In this document: positions 10,557-20,955 of the stretch, in pieces
How positions within the stretch are numbered: position 1 is the stretch's first letter
Layout: each line of letters starts with the position of its first letter
Assembly: GCA_035610365.1 (NCBI GenBank)
Contig: CM069439.1
Location: forward strand, 5,022,001 to 5,086,000
Origin: Aquatica leii
Taxonomy: Eukaryota > Arthropoda > Insecta > Coleoptera > Lampyridae
DNA length: 64,000 nt
Direction of reading: 5' to 3'
Position numbers and translations under genes: made by a program
Notes under the pieces: generated by a model
What the model saw: only the letters and a program-made list of their open reading frames with translations
What the model was told of the DNA's origin: nothing
Database searches by the model: none

Positions 10557-12720
10557 GATGAAAACTAAATTCGATCTTCCTTCGAATACTTTGTATATTC
10601 ATCCGTTATTTGCTTCGAGAACACTTCGGTGTTTATTATTATTATTATTATTATTATTTATTTATGCAACTTTATCTTAATGCCGTAATGTTTGAAAGTA
10701 CAAATAAGAATTTAAACGTAATTTTAGTTTTATGAGTTGAATAGTAGCGTATTTTCTTTATAAGTCAAAAACGTTTAAGTTTTTTGCGCATGGGTGGGCA
10801 ACCGCTAAGAGATCTTGTACGAAACTACTTGATTAGAAAACCTGACAAAGCACAATTTAAATTGAGGAGAATATTTTTTACATAAATTAAAATCAGCAAT
10901 TTTTAATAAATACAAACCAAAACCATAAAGAGATCTTAATTTCAAAAAAATTGTACTTAATTTCAGCTATAACAAAAAAAAATCAAAATAACGTTGAATA
11001 TTTATTATGCAATATAATAAACCCTAGTGTTTTTTATAAAACCTGAAAGATTCAGCTTAGTCTACACAACAAAATTTAATAAAATTTATAATATTTTAAA
11101 AACAATGTTACAAATGTTAGAATTGATTGGAGGGACCTAGGACTCCAAAAAACATAATGCTTCAACTCCGATTTGTATTCACGAACCGGTTCGAAATCAA
11201 ACCGGGTTTGAGAACAACTCCATTGGAAGTTGTCATAGATCACAATTCTTTAAGTGGTTAATAAGTCTAAATAATCTTGTTTGGTAAAGGAATTTGAAAA
11301 GTGTTGCTTTGAGAAAAGATTTTGAAACACTTCTTTGTACCATGATGAATTGCATTCTAATTCCAAAGTTTACAAATATAAAGAAAACAGTCGACTGTTT
11401 ACTACTACAAAAAAATGTAGCGTTTTTAATTGGCTCTTTAAATTAGGTTTTTTCACTTTTTTTATTTTGAATAAATAAATTAGTTCTAGTATCTAATTTG
11501 TTTGTGTTAGCATCGTCATACCTACTGTATAATGTAAGTAAAATAAATTTATTTAATCTTTATTAAAATGTAAAGTAAAACAAAACCGATTTTGTGTTTA
11601 ATTATAAAGTAATGTTTAATAAGAATAAAAGCACTCGGATTATTTATTATTTAAAAGAAACATAAAAAAACTGATGAACGCTTTGCTTGTAACAATGTAA
11701 ACATTTGAGATTGCGCAAATACAATTATTAAAGGTTTTAATTAATTTAATAAAAGCTTCGGTTAGTTTTGTTGAAATTGAGTACATTACAAAAAAAAACT
11801 GCACGAAACTGTCTACAGTATAAATGTATATTACTTCAAAAGTAAGCGAAAATTCAATAACAGTGTAGCATCAATTACTTTTTATCGAAAAAGGTTAAGT
11901 ATCCTAGTTATTTACGTAATAACAATCTTGGGTACTCCTTAAAAATGTACGTACATAATTTATGTTTTTCTTTTGAAGAGTTATGAAATTTGTATTGCTT
12001 TACACAAAACCGTCCTCGTTGAACGGTTAATTTTCCTAACGTTGAGTACTTTGTGAGTATGTTTATTTTTGAACAATGCTTATAATATTGTTGCTTTATT
12101 ATTCTTTTAAAAATACACTGTAATTCTATGTTCATATAAACTGAGCTGTTTAAATTAGTGTTGTAGTAGCGTTTTTAATATGTTTTTTTGTTTTTATTAT
12201 ATTACACAAGAATTTTAAAAATAATCTAATTAAGGAACAAACAGTAAAGCTAGCTAAGATAATAAACCTCTAGTTAACGTTGTTAGTGGATTTTTGTTAG
12301 CTGTCTATGAGTCTACTAAAATATTTAACGTCATTTTTACTAGAACCTTTACTTTACTACGAATCTTCACCTTGGTTTAGTTTTATTTTTTTTTTTTGAG
12401 TTTATAACACACTAATTAAGTGCAAGTTTAAAAAGAACTATTTTATACATACGTTCTAAGTATTTTCTTAAAATATAAAGTTTTTATAAAACATAATTGT
12501 TGCATTCGTGTTTAATTTAAATATAGCAAGGAAACCTAGTACATAGACTTATTTTATTTTAGCTAGTCAAATTAATAACTAAAAGATTCTTTACTTAAGA
12601 TTTGTGTACATAATTTTGCACATTATATATAATTTTACTGTAGAAACATTTTTGTTGTACCTTGAACATAGGTAAATATGTAGAGTGAGTTTTTTAAAAC
12701 TTTTTATTTTTTAAACGAAT
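10557..12720. other. AT-rich, no recognisable gene
   Basis: Contains a trinucleotide microsatellite (10632-10664) and a 12-bp palindrome CGAACCGGTTCG at 11182-11193. The only longer open frame, around 11908-12135 on the minus strand, has no recognisable motif. Confidence 0.5.
10632..10664. repeat. (ATT)n microsatellite
   Basis: About nine uninterrupted TTA/ATT units followed by TTTA units. Confidence 0.9.
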
Positions 12721-12724
12721 ACAA

Positions 12725-13379
12725 AAACAGGTTGTTTAGGATAAAGTGTACTAGTCAAATTTCCATCTATAAAGACAGAGCCAATGATGGAATTTTCCAA
12801 AATTCTCGCTTAAACGTTTAAAAGTTTTTTGGAGTATTGAGTGCGCACTTTCCGCAAATTGTGAGGATTCTCGTCGTTCCAATACCGACAGTTTTGTTTG
12901 TTGACATACCCATTTAAATGAAACGTGCATTCGTTACTGAAACAACTGTTTCGTAGAAATTGCGGATTTACATTAATTTGATGAATGCTAGTTTCACAAA
13001 ACTCAATTCTTCTGCCTGGATCATCACTTCCAAGTCCTTGTACAATGTTCATTTTGTAAGCATGAAACTTGTGACGTTTTAATGCTTTTACAACAGTTTT
13101 TGAGATAATCCTGTTTCTTTCGCTGCTTGACGAGTTGATATTGTTCGATTTATAGCGAACTATCCAAGTACTTGGCGGCTTCATTGAATATTCTTGGCTT
13201 TTCTCTTTTTCTATTACTAACAACAAATCCCATTTGGCAACCAATTGACAAACGTACGTGTGACTTACATTTCGTTCAGGATGTCTGTTGTTAAAGGTTC
13301 TAGCAATTCTCAGTGAATAACGGTTTTTCATGCTATAAATAAAGTTAATTTGTACACGTTCAGCGTGGGTGTAATTCAT
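12725..13379 (-). pseudogene. Mariner-type transposase relic (DUF4817 family), N-terminal half
   Basis: Begins MNYTHAERVQINFIYSMKNR with a helix-turn-helix region (residues about 10-60), then HKFHAYKMNIVQGL and the first catalytic block, here SNECTFHLNG instead of the usual SDEATFHLNG, so the first Asp is Asn. NCRYWNDENPHNLRK follows, then TQYSKKLLNV and a stop. In the same frame the sequence continues with SIIGSVFIDGNLTS to about 12730. The C-terminal half with the remaining catalytic residues is absent. A plus-strand relic of a different family copy starts at 14120; they are not two halves of one gene, since both contain the IIG..F..G.L segment and differ in orientation. Confidence 0.8.
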
Positions 13380-13676
13380 TGTCAGTAGAATGAAAATTTG
13401 GTAAGTAACAGATTTGCTTGATTAGAAACTTCAGATGTTGTAATGTGGACGATAGCTCTTAAAGAAAATAACACTCAAATAAATCAGCATTGTTAAAAAA
13501 AAGAGAAAAGTACAACGAAGAGCACAACAACAAAACATTTTTGTTTTTTCTGTTTTTATCACACTTAATTCGATTTTGTTGTGTCAAAAAATGGTGAAAA
13601 TTCTAAAGCAAGGATAGCGCTGAATTCCTAATCAATTTTTTTCAAAAAATTACGTATCACAAGCAGAATCGTAACC

Positions 13677-13900
13677 GTGTAAAGTTAGCACAACATCTTA
13701 TAATTACAAAAAAAATAATATGGGTTTGAATACCGCTTTTCAGAGTTCTACAGTTCTTGATAAAAATTAAAAAAAGTTCCGCATTTCTTACTTTAAAAAA
13801 CGAAATTGTAAAAATGTCTCTAAAGTACTAAAACGCGTTGAATATTACTGTTTTTGACAAGAGTTCTAAATAGTTCTAATCAAATTAAGTATACATGTGT
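13677..13900. repeat. Left long terminal inverted repeat
   Basis: Pairs with the right arm. Shared blocks include GTTAGCACAACAT, AGTTCTACAGTTC, CGAAATTGTAAAAATGTC, AAACGCGTTGAAT and TTTTTGACAAGAGTTCT. Confidence 0.7.
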
Positions 13901-13959
13901 AATTTTAGATCACTATTTTAGCAATTTTTAATAAATTTCTAATATTCACGCTCAGCACA

Positions 13960-14092
13960 TCTTGTAAAAAAATGTTTCTAATAGCACTTTTCATAGTTCT
14001 GCAGTTCCTGATAAATTAAAAAAAATTCTACATTTTTTACCGTAAAAAAACGAAATTGTAAAAATGTCAACTTCGCAAATCTAGTACCTTTT
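13960..14092. repeat. Second partial copy of the terminal repeat
   Basis: Direct repeat of part of the left arm (AGTTCTGCAGTTCCTGAT, CGAAATTGTAAAAATGTC). It also keeps ACTTCGCAAATCTAG, which the right arm has but the first left copy lacks. The left terminus is therefore duplicated or made of two element ends. Confidence 0.65.
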
Positions 14093-14244
14093 TTATTATC
14101 GTTATTACTGTATATTTTTGTTTGAAAATTTATTAAGTTGGTCCACAGAAAATGAAGGAAGAATTATAGAAACAAGACCTCAAGTTCAGTTTAGTTTATA
14201 TGTTGGGTGTGGAATATTTAATAATATGATTATCGGACCTATCA

Positions 14245-15745
14245 CCCAAGTAGTAAAAATCAGTTACAAAACGGTTGTAAAACTCTCTTGCAACTATGGT
14301 TTCAGTAAGGTATTTAGTTACAGAATAGTTGATGAGTCTTTCCTGATACGTTTTCATTACCGGATTTGGTCAGTTGCAAGGCAACTGCAGTAATATTATA
14401 ACCGTTTTACAACGTGTCTGAAACCGTTGCAATTACTACTTTGTAACTGTGTTGCAGCGTTGCTATAACGGTTTTTTATAAATTATGTTTACCTATTCTG
14501 AATCGTTTCAGTAATGGTTTATCATCACGGTTTTTTAATCGATTTGTAACATTGTAGTTACCGTTTACAGCAACTGCTATGTAACTGTTTTGAAAACATG
14601 CTTATTACCATTATTTGAAACTACTTTATAACCGCTTTGTTAAGCAACTTATCCAAGAATTTAGTTACTAACTGTATCTTAAAGATTAAAACAAAAGTAG
14701 AGATAAAAATATATTAATAAAAAGATACAGATATAAAAAGTTATAATAAATGTACATTATTTAAATTTTTATAGTTTCTTATAGAACTAAATTCAAACAA
14801 AAAAGATATAATAAAAGAATTTTTACATCTGTTGCAAGTAGGTACCAGTAAACAGGTTTTTACGGTAAATTTTCAAGAAAAGCAAATTATGTCTATTATT
14901 TATAAATTTTGTAAATAGTAAATTCATAAATTTTGTTAAGAGAAAAATGTCTTTGTGTAAAAAGACCATGGCGGATTAAGATATTCCTCACATGTTATAG
15001 TTTAATGCGTCTACGTAATTCTTAGTTAAATATTTGTATAAGGCTACAATTGCACATGTGCAATTATAATCGGTTCAATGATCATAATCTCGACTGTTTT
15101 TTTAAAGATTATAGGTGTCCGCGATCTAATTTACACGTTCTAATCACTGTGTGTAATATTGTAATGTTCTTACAATCAAATTCTATTTTATCCTAGAAGA
15201 AAATAAAATCAATTTAAAATTTGCTTACTTATAATTGGCAACTAATTCTTCAACGTTGATTAAATTAGAAACAGTAGTTTAAATGCGCGATTAAAATTAT
15301 AGTAATATAATATACCAATAATTGTGCTTACGTAGTTTTGAATTAGAAACACTTTCGGTACTGTTTATTGGATAATGATAATGGACTACGTGTCTTATAA
15401 AAATGTCGTAAAATGCACTTCTTCTGTTGCTGTTTGACAGTATAGATTAACACTGTAGTGTAGTTTTAGAAATTCACACTTGTAACCATAGTTTCAAGAC
15501 TGTTACACTCGAAACCGAAATGAAGGTTTTAATGTCACTAAATTGACACTGTAGTTACATAAGGGTTTAAGAAAAACTTACTTATAACCATAGTTGTAAA
15601 ATGGTTATTTCTGTAATAGATTTGAAACCTCAGTAAATTACGAAAGTTGCTGCTACGTTGCTGCAACGGTTTATTTACCATGGTGCTAATGTTACTAATT
15701 TGCAACTGGTTACAACGTAACCACGGTTACAAAATGTTGCTTGGG
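14245..15745. mobile_element. Unclassified inverted-repeat element with CCCAAG ends
   Basis: Begins CCCAAGTAGTAAAAATCAG and ends in the reverse complement of CCCAAGCAACATTTTG, flanked on both sides by CA (14243-14244 and 15746-15747). Both arms (about 14250-14660 and 15445-15740) are built of degenerate short units of the type GTAACCATGGTTAC, themselves near-palindromic, so the arms pair loosely and carry internal repeats, like foldback elements. No coding sequence was recognised inside. The superfamily is unknown: a two-base duplication and CCC ends do not match a family I can name with confidence. Confidence 0.65.
15048..15065. repeat. 18-bp perfect palindrome
   Basis: AATTGCACATGTGCAATT, inside the unclassified inverted-repeat element. 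Confidence 0.9.
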
Positions 15746-16689
15746 CATATATGAAGGTCATTTAAATTTTGATATGTATCTCACTTTCTTACAAACCGAG
15801 TTTGAAAATTTCCTAGACAATATTCTCCTAAATCAACTCGAATCAATTCATTTTCAACAAGACGGTGCCCCTACGCACAATACGCAAGTTGTCCAAAATT
15901 ATTGAAACCAAAAATTTCTAGAAATTCCAGATGGTTAGAAACAAATGAACCCATACTTTGGCCTACAAAGTCTCCGGATCTAACACCACTAGATTTTTAC
16001 TTTTGGGGTTATGTTAAGGATCAAGTGTATTCTGTAACACTGTTGAGCAGCTAAGAGAGCAAATTATTAGTGCATGTAGAAATTGTCCGAGGGTTCTGAG
16101 AAGATGTGTAGTGTGTCTAAAATATCAAGATCGTCAATTTGAACATTTATTGTAGTTAAATTTAGGTTATTTATTAATTTAGAAATGTATTGTTCATGGA
16201 TATTGCTATTACTGACACTTATTAATACATTTTCAATTGGAACGGTTTTCTTTAAACGTTAAACTTACTTTTGATTTTTTATGAACATGTTATACATTTT
16301 TAAAATCAAGATTTTCCTCTATCTTATGACGTAAACCTTTAAAATGGCTACCATTGGAAAAACAAAAGTTGATATCGATATAAAGTAAAGTAATAACGAT
16401 AACAAAAATTATTGCCATTGTCTGAAAGAGCAGAAAAAAGTCTGTTAAGAAAGTTTTTTTATTTTATAAATACCTTCCCAAATAACAATTTTAAAGCTAA
16501 AAATTAAAAACACTAATTTTATTATTTTCTGCCATACTTCAGAAATTTTATAGAAGGAGTAAATTTTGTTTTTTTAATTTATTTAGGCATAACTTAAAGA
16601 TCATTTTTGTTCATTTAACCAACTTTCTATCTCTGATAATAAACCAGATCCCTGTACTTAACACGAAATTTGATACAGCCTGTATACTT

Positions 16690-16936
16690 AACTTGACCAG
16701 AACTATTCAGAACTCTTGTCAAAAATAGTAAAATTCAACGCGTTTCAGTATTTTAGAGAGGAAGGTGTCGTGCTAGATTTGCGAAGTTAGCACGACATTT
16801 TTACAATTTCGATTTTATAGGTAAGAAACGCGAAACTTTTTTAAATTTTTATTAGGAACTGTAGAACTATAAAAAGTGCTAATATTATTATTACTGTTTT
16901 TTTTTATTTATAGAATGTTGTGCTAACTTCACAGAC
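16690..16936. repeat. Right long terminal inverted repeat
   Basis: Reverse complement of the left arm at 13677-13900. It contains an extra hairpin, GTCGTGCTA...TAGCACGAC (about 16766-16795), that the first left copy lacks. Confidence 0.7.
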
Positions 16937-17039
16937 ACCAGAGTCCTGCCATTTCTAGACACCGTTAGATTATCATTGGGTTTTTTAACAATCAATATGA
17001 GGTTTACTGTATTTCTGTTCTTGAGTTATTTTATGTACC

Positions 17040-17636
17040 TTTTTCTTTCTTTTTCTTTGTTCTCAACAGTAGCTTTTTGTTTGCGACGTGAATCAAAATA
17101 GTTTTTATCATAGCACCTTGTTTGTAACCACAATATTTACATGACTTAATTTCTGTATGCATAACATTAACCATAACTTCATGTTTGAGTATTTTAGACT
17201 GGTTTTTGCTTATTTCTGTTGCTCTATATAGATCAACTATTTTATGTAATGTTAAGTTTGTTTCACGAAGTAACTTCTTTTACCATTTCATTTTGATTAG
17301 TATGCTTTGTTATTTTTACATCTTTTTGAAGCTCTATTACAAAATTGACAAACAACTGTCCTTCTACTTGCAAGATACTATTAAATTTATAACTTTTAAC
17401 TATCACATTTTTTCTAAGTGCGCAATACTCTTGTTACCGTGTGGTCTTGAAAGTGAACGTACAATTCGAATCCTTCTTCTCTAATCAAGTTAATAAATAC
17501 AGCATTTTTTTTCTTTTGCTATCTAGATATGTTGCTGTAAAGAAAAGGTCAAATCTTTGTACAAATTTTCCAATTTTTTTGATATATTGCCGTCCAATAT
17601 TAGCGATTCTGGCGGTGTAAACAGTTCTTCTATCAT
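17040..17636 (-). pseudogene. Ty3/mag-type gag fragment
   Basis: From an ATG at 17636 the minus strand reads EELFTPPESLILDGN, typical of the start of mag-clade Gag. LYVHFQDHTVTRVL follows further on, then LLRETNLTLHKIVDLYRATE, the conserved block before the nucleocapsid, and finally a half-preserved zinc knuckle SCKYCGYKQGAM. It is broken by several frameshifts and stops. No LTRs or pol sequence are adjacent, so this is a fragment. Similarity in layout to the complete element at 50726-55377 suggests the same broad clade but not the same family. Confidence 0.6.
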
Positions 17637-19755
17637 GGCGTACATTTGTCATTCTCATAAACTATGCGTGTTGCTTGTCAAGTTGAACACTTTTGCTTGA
17701 CACCGTGTATTATTTGTCCTTAATAGAAAAGACAAGTTTCACATATAAAGAGTTTATTATTTAAAGTACAATACAAGCAATAAATGTACATAATTTGACA
17801 TACATCGAGGACGTCATGTCTTATCTAATTCAGTGGCGTACCTATCAACAAGGTATGTGTGAATAACCAAACCAGTTTCTAATAAAATCAAATAACTTTT
17901 TTAGAACAAAGCTTTTATAACTAAATGTTATACTTACCCTCACCTTGAACATTTTCGCAATGTTATTTTAAGAAATTACCCCAATATTATGAAAATTCGG
18001 GTAGTTTTAAGAACGTTGAAATTACTTTTGTACATACACAAAAAAATTTAAAGAAAATGCGTAATTTCAATAAATATGTATTTGTAAAAGAAACCATCTT
18101 AACTTTACACACCATTAGCATATACAAAGGAAGACTGTTACTAAAAATACCTAACCTTTATAATTGTTTATGATTGATTTTATATTTTAATTAAAGTAAC
18201 TTAATTGACTTGAACATACAATTTCCAAGTTGTATTACGAATAGCAATAAAAATCAAAAAAATTAACTCAAAATTGTAAAACTAGAAAATAATAAAAGTT
18301 ATAAATGGAAAACTTTATAAACTATAAAATCGTGGTTTTTCTACCTAAACTTTTCTCATTCGACTGGTTTATTTAACGTTGTAGATAGGTAAGAATTTTT
18401 TTTAAGGAATATAAAATCTTTCCCAAAATTAGTGTATTTATTCCGTTATAAATAACTTGAGATAAGAAGTGCAACTGGTCGCTATTGAGAAGTTATGTAA
18501 CTAAGTTACATTGGTTTAAATTCCAATTTACTTTAATCCATGACGTTTCCCTAGAGGTTTTTGCTTGATACGTCTACGGAAGCTACGAAATACTCGAAGT
18601 TAGTTAAGGTATAAATTATGTAATGTCTAAATTTTACACACTACAACTAATAAAATTTATTACCTTTGTAGTAATTATTATCTGCGGACAATGACTTAAA
18701 ATTGCAATTTGTAATTGATGATTTATTGCACTTAATTAGTAAAATTTACCAACCAGTCCGTTTACACCGTAAAATGCGTGTTTTAATTAATTTTACTTAA
18801 ATTTTTTTTATGATGCGTTATGGCACTAAAGCGGTAAGTCATTCGAACGTTTTTTTAGAGGTTTGAATTGCGGTAATAATTGCAATTGTTTCATAAATCA
18901 AAATACAACGTTATAGTTAATTTTGATAAAGTACAACGTTTCTGTTTTCCAATTTTAGTCGTTTATGGTTGATTACGTCGTTTAGTTTCACTGCCTGTCA
19001 AAATCAATACACATTTGCTGTGTTTTCGTTCGAAAGTGCAAACGGCAAAAAAATTCACGCTACTTATGTCATACTCAGTAAAACATAATTGTTACAAAAT
19101 ATTTTCATTAAGTAAGTTTTACAACGATTAGACGTTTCTTGCCTTTTAGTAATTTATTAGTAACTCTAAAACAACACATAAAGACACAATATCAATATTA
19201 TTAATTTGTTTAATTTTTTGTGAACGTTTTAAGTATAGGTATTGAAATTTCAGAGCTGAGATTCACAAATGTATGTGCATTTTTAAAAAGTTTTGATTTA
19301 TATTATTTGCCTAGTCAAAAAAGAAAATGCAAAACAAATATAAGAAAGTATGTAATTTTATATTTTAAATTAAAAATTAAGAAACAATAACGTCTTAACT
19401 AAATAAGTTTAAACAAAAATTATATAAAAACAATCATAGTTGTAAAAAATAATACTACAATTTTAAATTAAAACACGGTAAAAAACTATAATTAAAAATA
19501 AACTACATTTATAAACAATTAAATGCATGTAAATAAACAGATTACCATTAATTATAAAAAAGCTTAGAAATATCATAACTTTGTCAAAAATTATTTTTTA
19601 TATACAACTACACCTATATTTTAAAAATGTAGCAACAACGAAAATGAAATACAACTAATAAAATATTTCTGCAAATGGAGATTATAAACATTACTGGTAA
19701 AGTTTGGGGGAAATATGAAATAAAACACAAATTATGGTATGTAAATTGGTTTACG
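17637..19755. other. AT-rich, no recognisable gene
   Basis: No coding motif seen on either strand. A CAGTGGCGTACCTA stretch at 17831 resembles the start of Tc1/mariner-type ends but has no partner nearby. Confidence 0.5.
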
Positions 19756-20955
19756 GTTTTTCAAAATACTCTTCTTTAAGATATATACACTTTTGCATCC
19801 GATTAAGCTAATTTTTGAAACACTTTTTCTATTCTGAGCAAAGTACCTCTAAAACATGTTATTCAAATGGTTCAACGACTTCTTCAGACGTTGAAAAACG
19901 CTTTCCAATGTATTTTTGACGTATCGGAATAAGAGAAACTCATTGGGCGATAAGGGCAATTGAATGTTTCTATTGGTTAAGAACTCGACAGTTTGTCGTG
20001 CTCTGTGAGCGCTTGCATTATGATGATGAACAATGATTCACCGGTTTATGTTGTCTTTGTTTATTTCCAGCGATAATTTTTGGAAAACAAATTGGTGTAT
20101 TACCAGTCAGCATTAATATGATTTAGTACCACATGATTTTTGCAAACCTAAACAAACAGGCCTCTTACGTCTCTATTCTGTATTTCCCCTAAGATATTGA
20201 TCTGATAATATTGCAGCAAACATATGGCGAAGAAACAAACATAACCTCAACAAAGGTTGTTATAACAAGCATTTCAAAGAAAACATGTTGCTATAATTTA
20301 CTCTTTGTTTTTGATGTTACTAGATCGTATTAGTTGAAATTACTTGATTGATTGGGCGGTGGCGGCATTTTATAGCATATTATTTAAATTTAGTGAGAAT
20401 TACTTTTATGCAAATACAAAGAAGATTTCCACTATTTTGTTTTCATTAAATGTGTTTATTTTATTTGAAAGAGTGCCGCAACTTATGTAAAATGTGTGTA
20501 GTATAAGCTTACTGTAAAAAGTTATAAAAAAATATTTTTTGTTTTTAAATTTTTGAATGCTCTTAACTGATTGTCGATCCTCTGATGCAACCGTTGCAAT
20601 ATGACCCGTTTTTCCGAAGAAACATGCAATCGCTTTATTTGAAACGCTTCGTGTCCGCACCAGTTTTGTTTGATTAGGTTAATTTTGAAACACTTATACA
20701 GTTGATTGCTGTTTAGTTTTAGACTTGTATATATCGAAAATGTAAATTATCGTACAAAATTGTAATGCATTTGTTTCGGCGCAAGGCTTAAGAACTTCTC
20801 TATCTCAATGTATGTCATATGTCGATCTAACAAAATCATTTCACTCACAGCACCGATATTTTTTGCATGTATGCTCTTTGCGAAGGTTGTCATCAAACGT
20901 TGGTCTTTCACACTTGAACCATAGTTTAACTTGGTTAAATTAAATTCAAATTCCC
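19755..20955 (-). pseudogene. Mariner transposase relic
   Basis: Collinear degraded pieces on the minus strand. Near 20900-20780, ERPTFDDN and DRHMTYIEIE come from the N-terminal helix-turn-helix region. At 20660-20570, NKAIACFFGKTGHIATV is the block before the second Asp. Near 20035, HHHNASAHRARQTVEFL is the second catalytic block with Asp changed to His (usually HHDNAS). Near 19950-19880, LPLSPNEFLLFRYVK carries the third region, where the usual Asp reads Asn. Pieces lie in different frames with stops between. Family assignment is by these blocks. Confidence 0.72.

Larger units (their letters stand above)
14120..16157 (+). pseudogene. Mariner-type transposase relic, C-terminal half, split by an insertion
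   Basis: The first segment (14120-14242) reads WSTENEGRIIETRPQVQF and CGIFNNMIIGPI. The frame resumes at 15748 with IYEGHLNFDMYLTFL, then the second catalytic block FQQDGAPTHN and the third region SPDLTPLDFYFWGYVKDQV, ending near 16157. Frameshifts occur after about 15905 and near 16035. Removing 14245-15745 plus one CA restores an uninterrupted frame across the junction, which demonstrates the insertion. The N-terminal half, with the DNA-binding domain and first Asp, is missing. Confidence 0.8.
13677..16936 (+). mobile_element. Mariner-type element with long inverted repeats, internally deleted and interrupted
   Basis: The left end (AAAGTTAGCACAACAT at 13677) and right end (ATGTTGTGCTAACTTC near 16915) are reverse complements, and the similarity continues inward for over 200 bases. 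Between them lies only the C-terminal part of a DUF4817-type transposase, and that is split by a 1.5-kb insertion. So this copy lost the front half of its gene before, or apart from, being hit by the second element. The TA flanks are not clear. Confidence 0.65.

Noticed and set aside
12725-16157. The minus relic at 13379-12725 and the plus relic at 14120-16157 as two halves of one inverted transposase gene
   Set aside because: Both contain the IIG..F..G.L segment with different residues, so they overlap in alignment and come from two copies.
17831-17845. CAGTGGCGTACCTA as a transposon end
   Set aside because: Similar to Tc1/mariner-type ends but no inverted partner or flanking duplication was found within reach.
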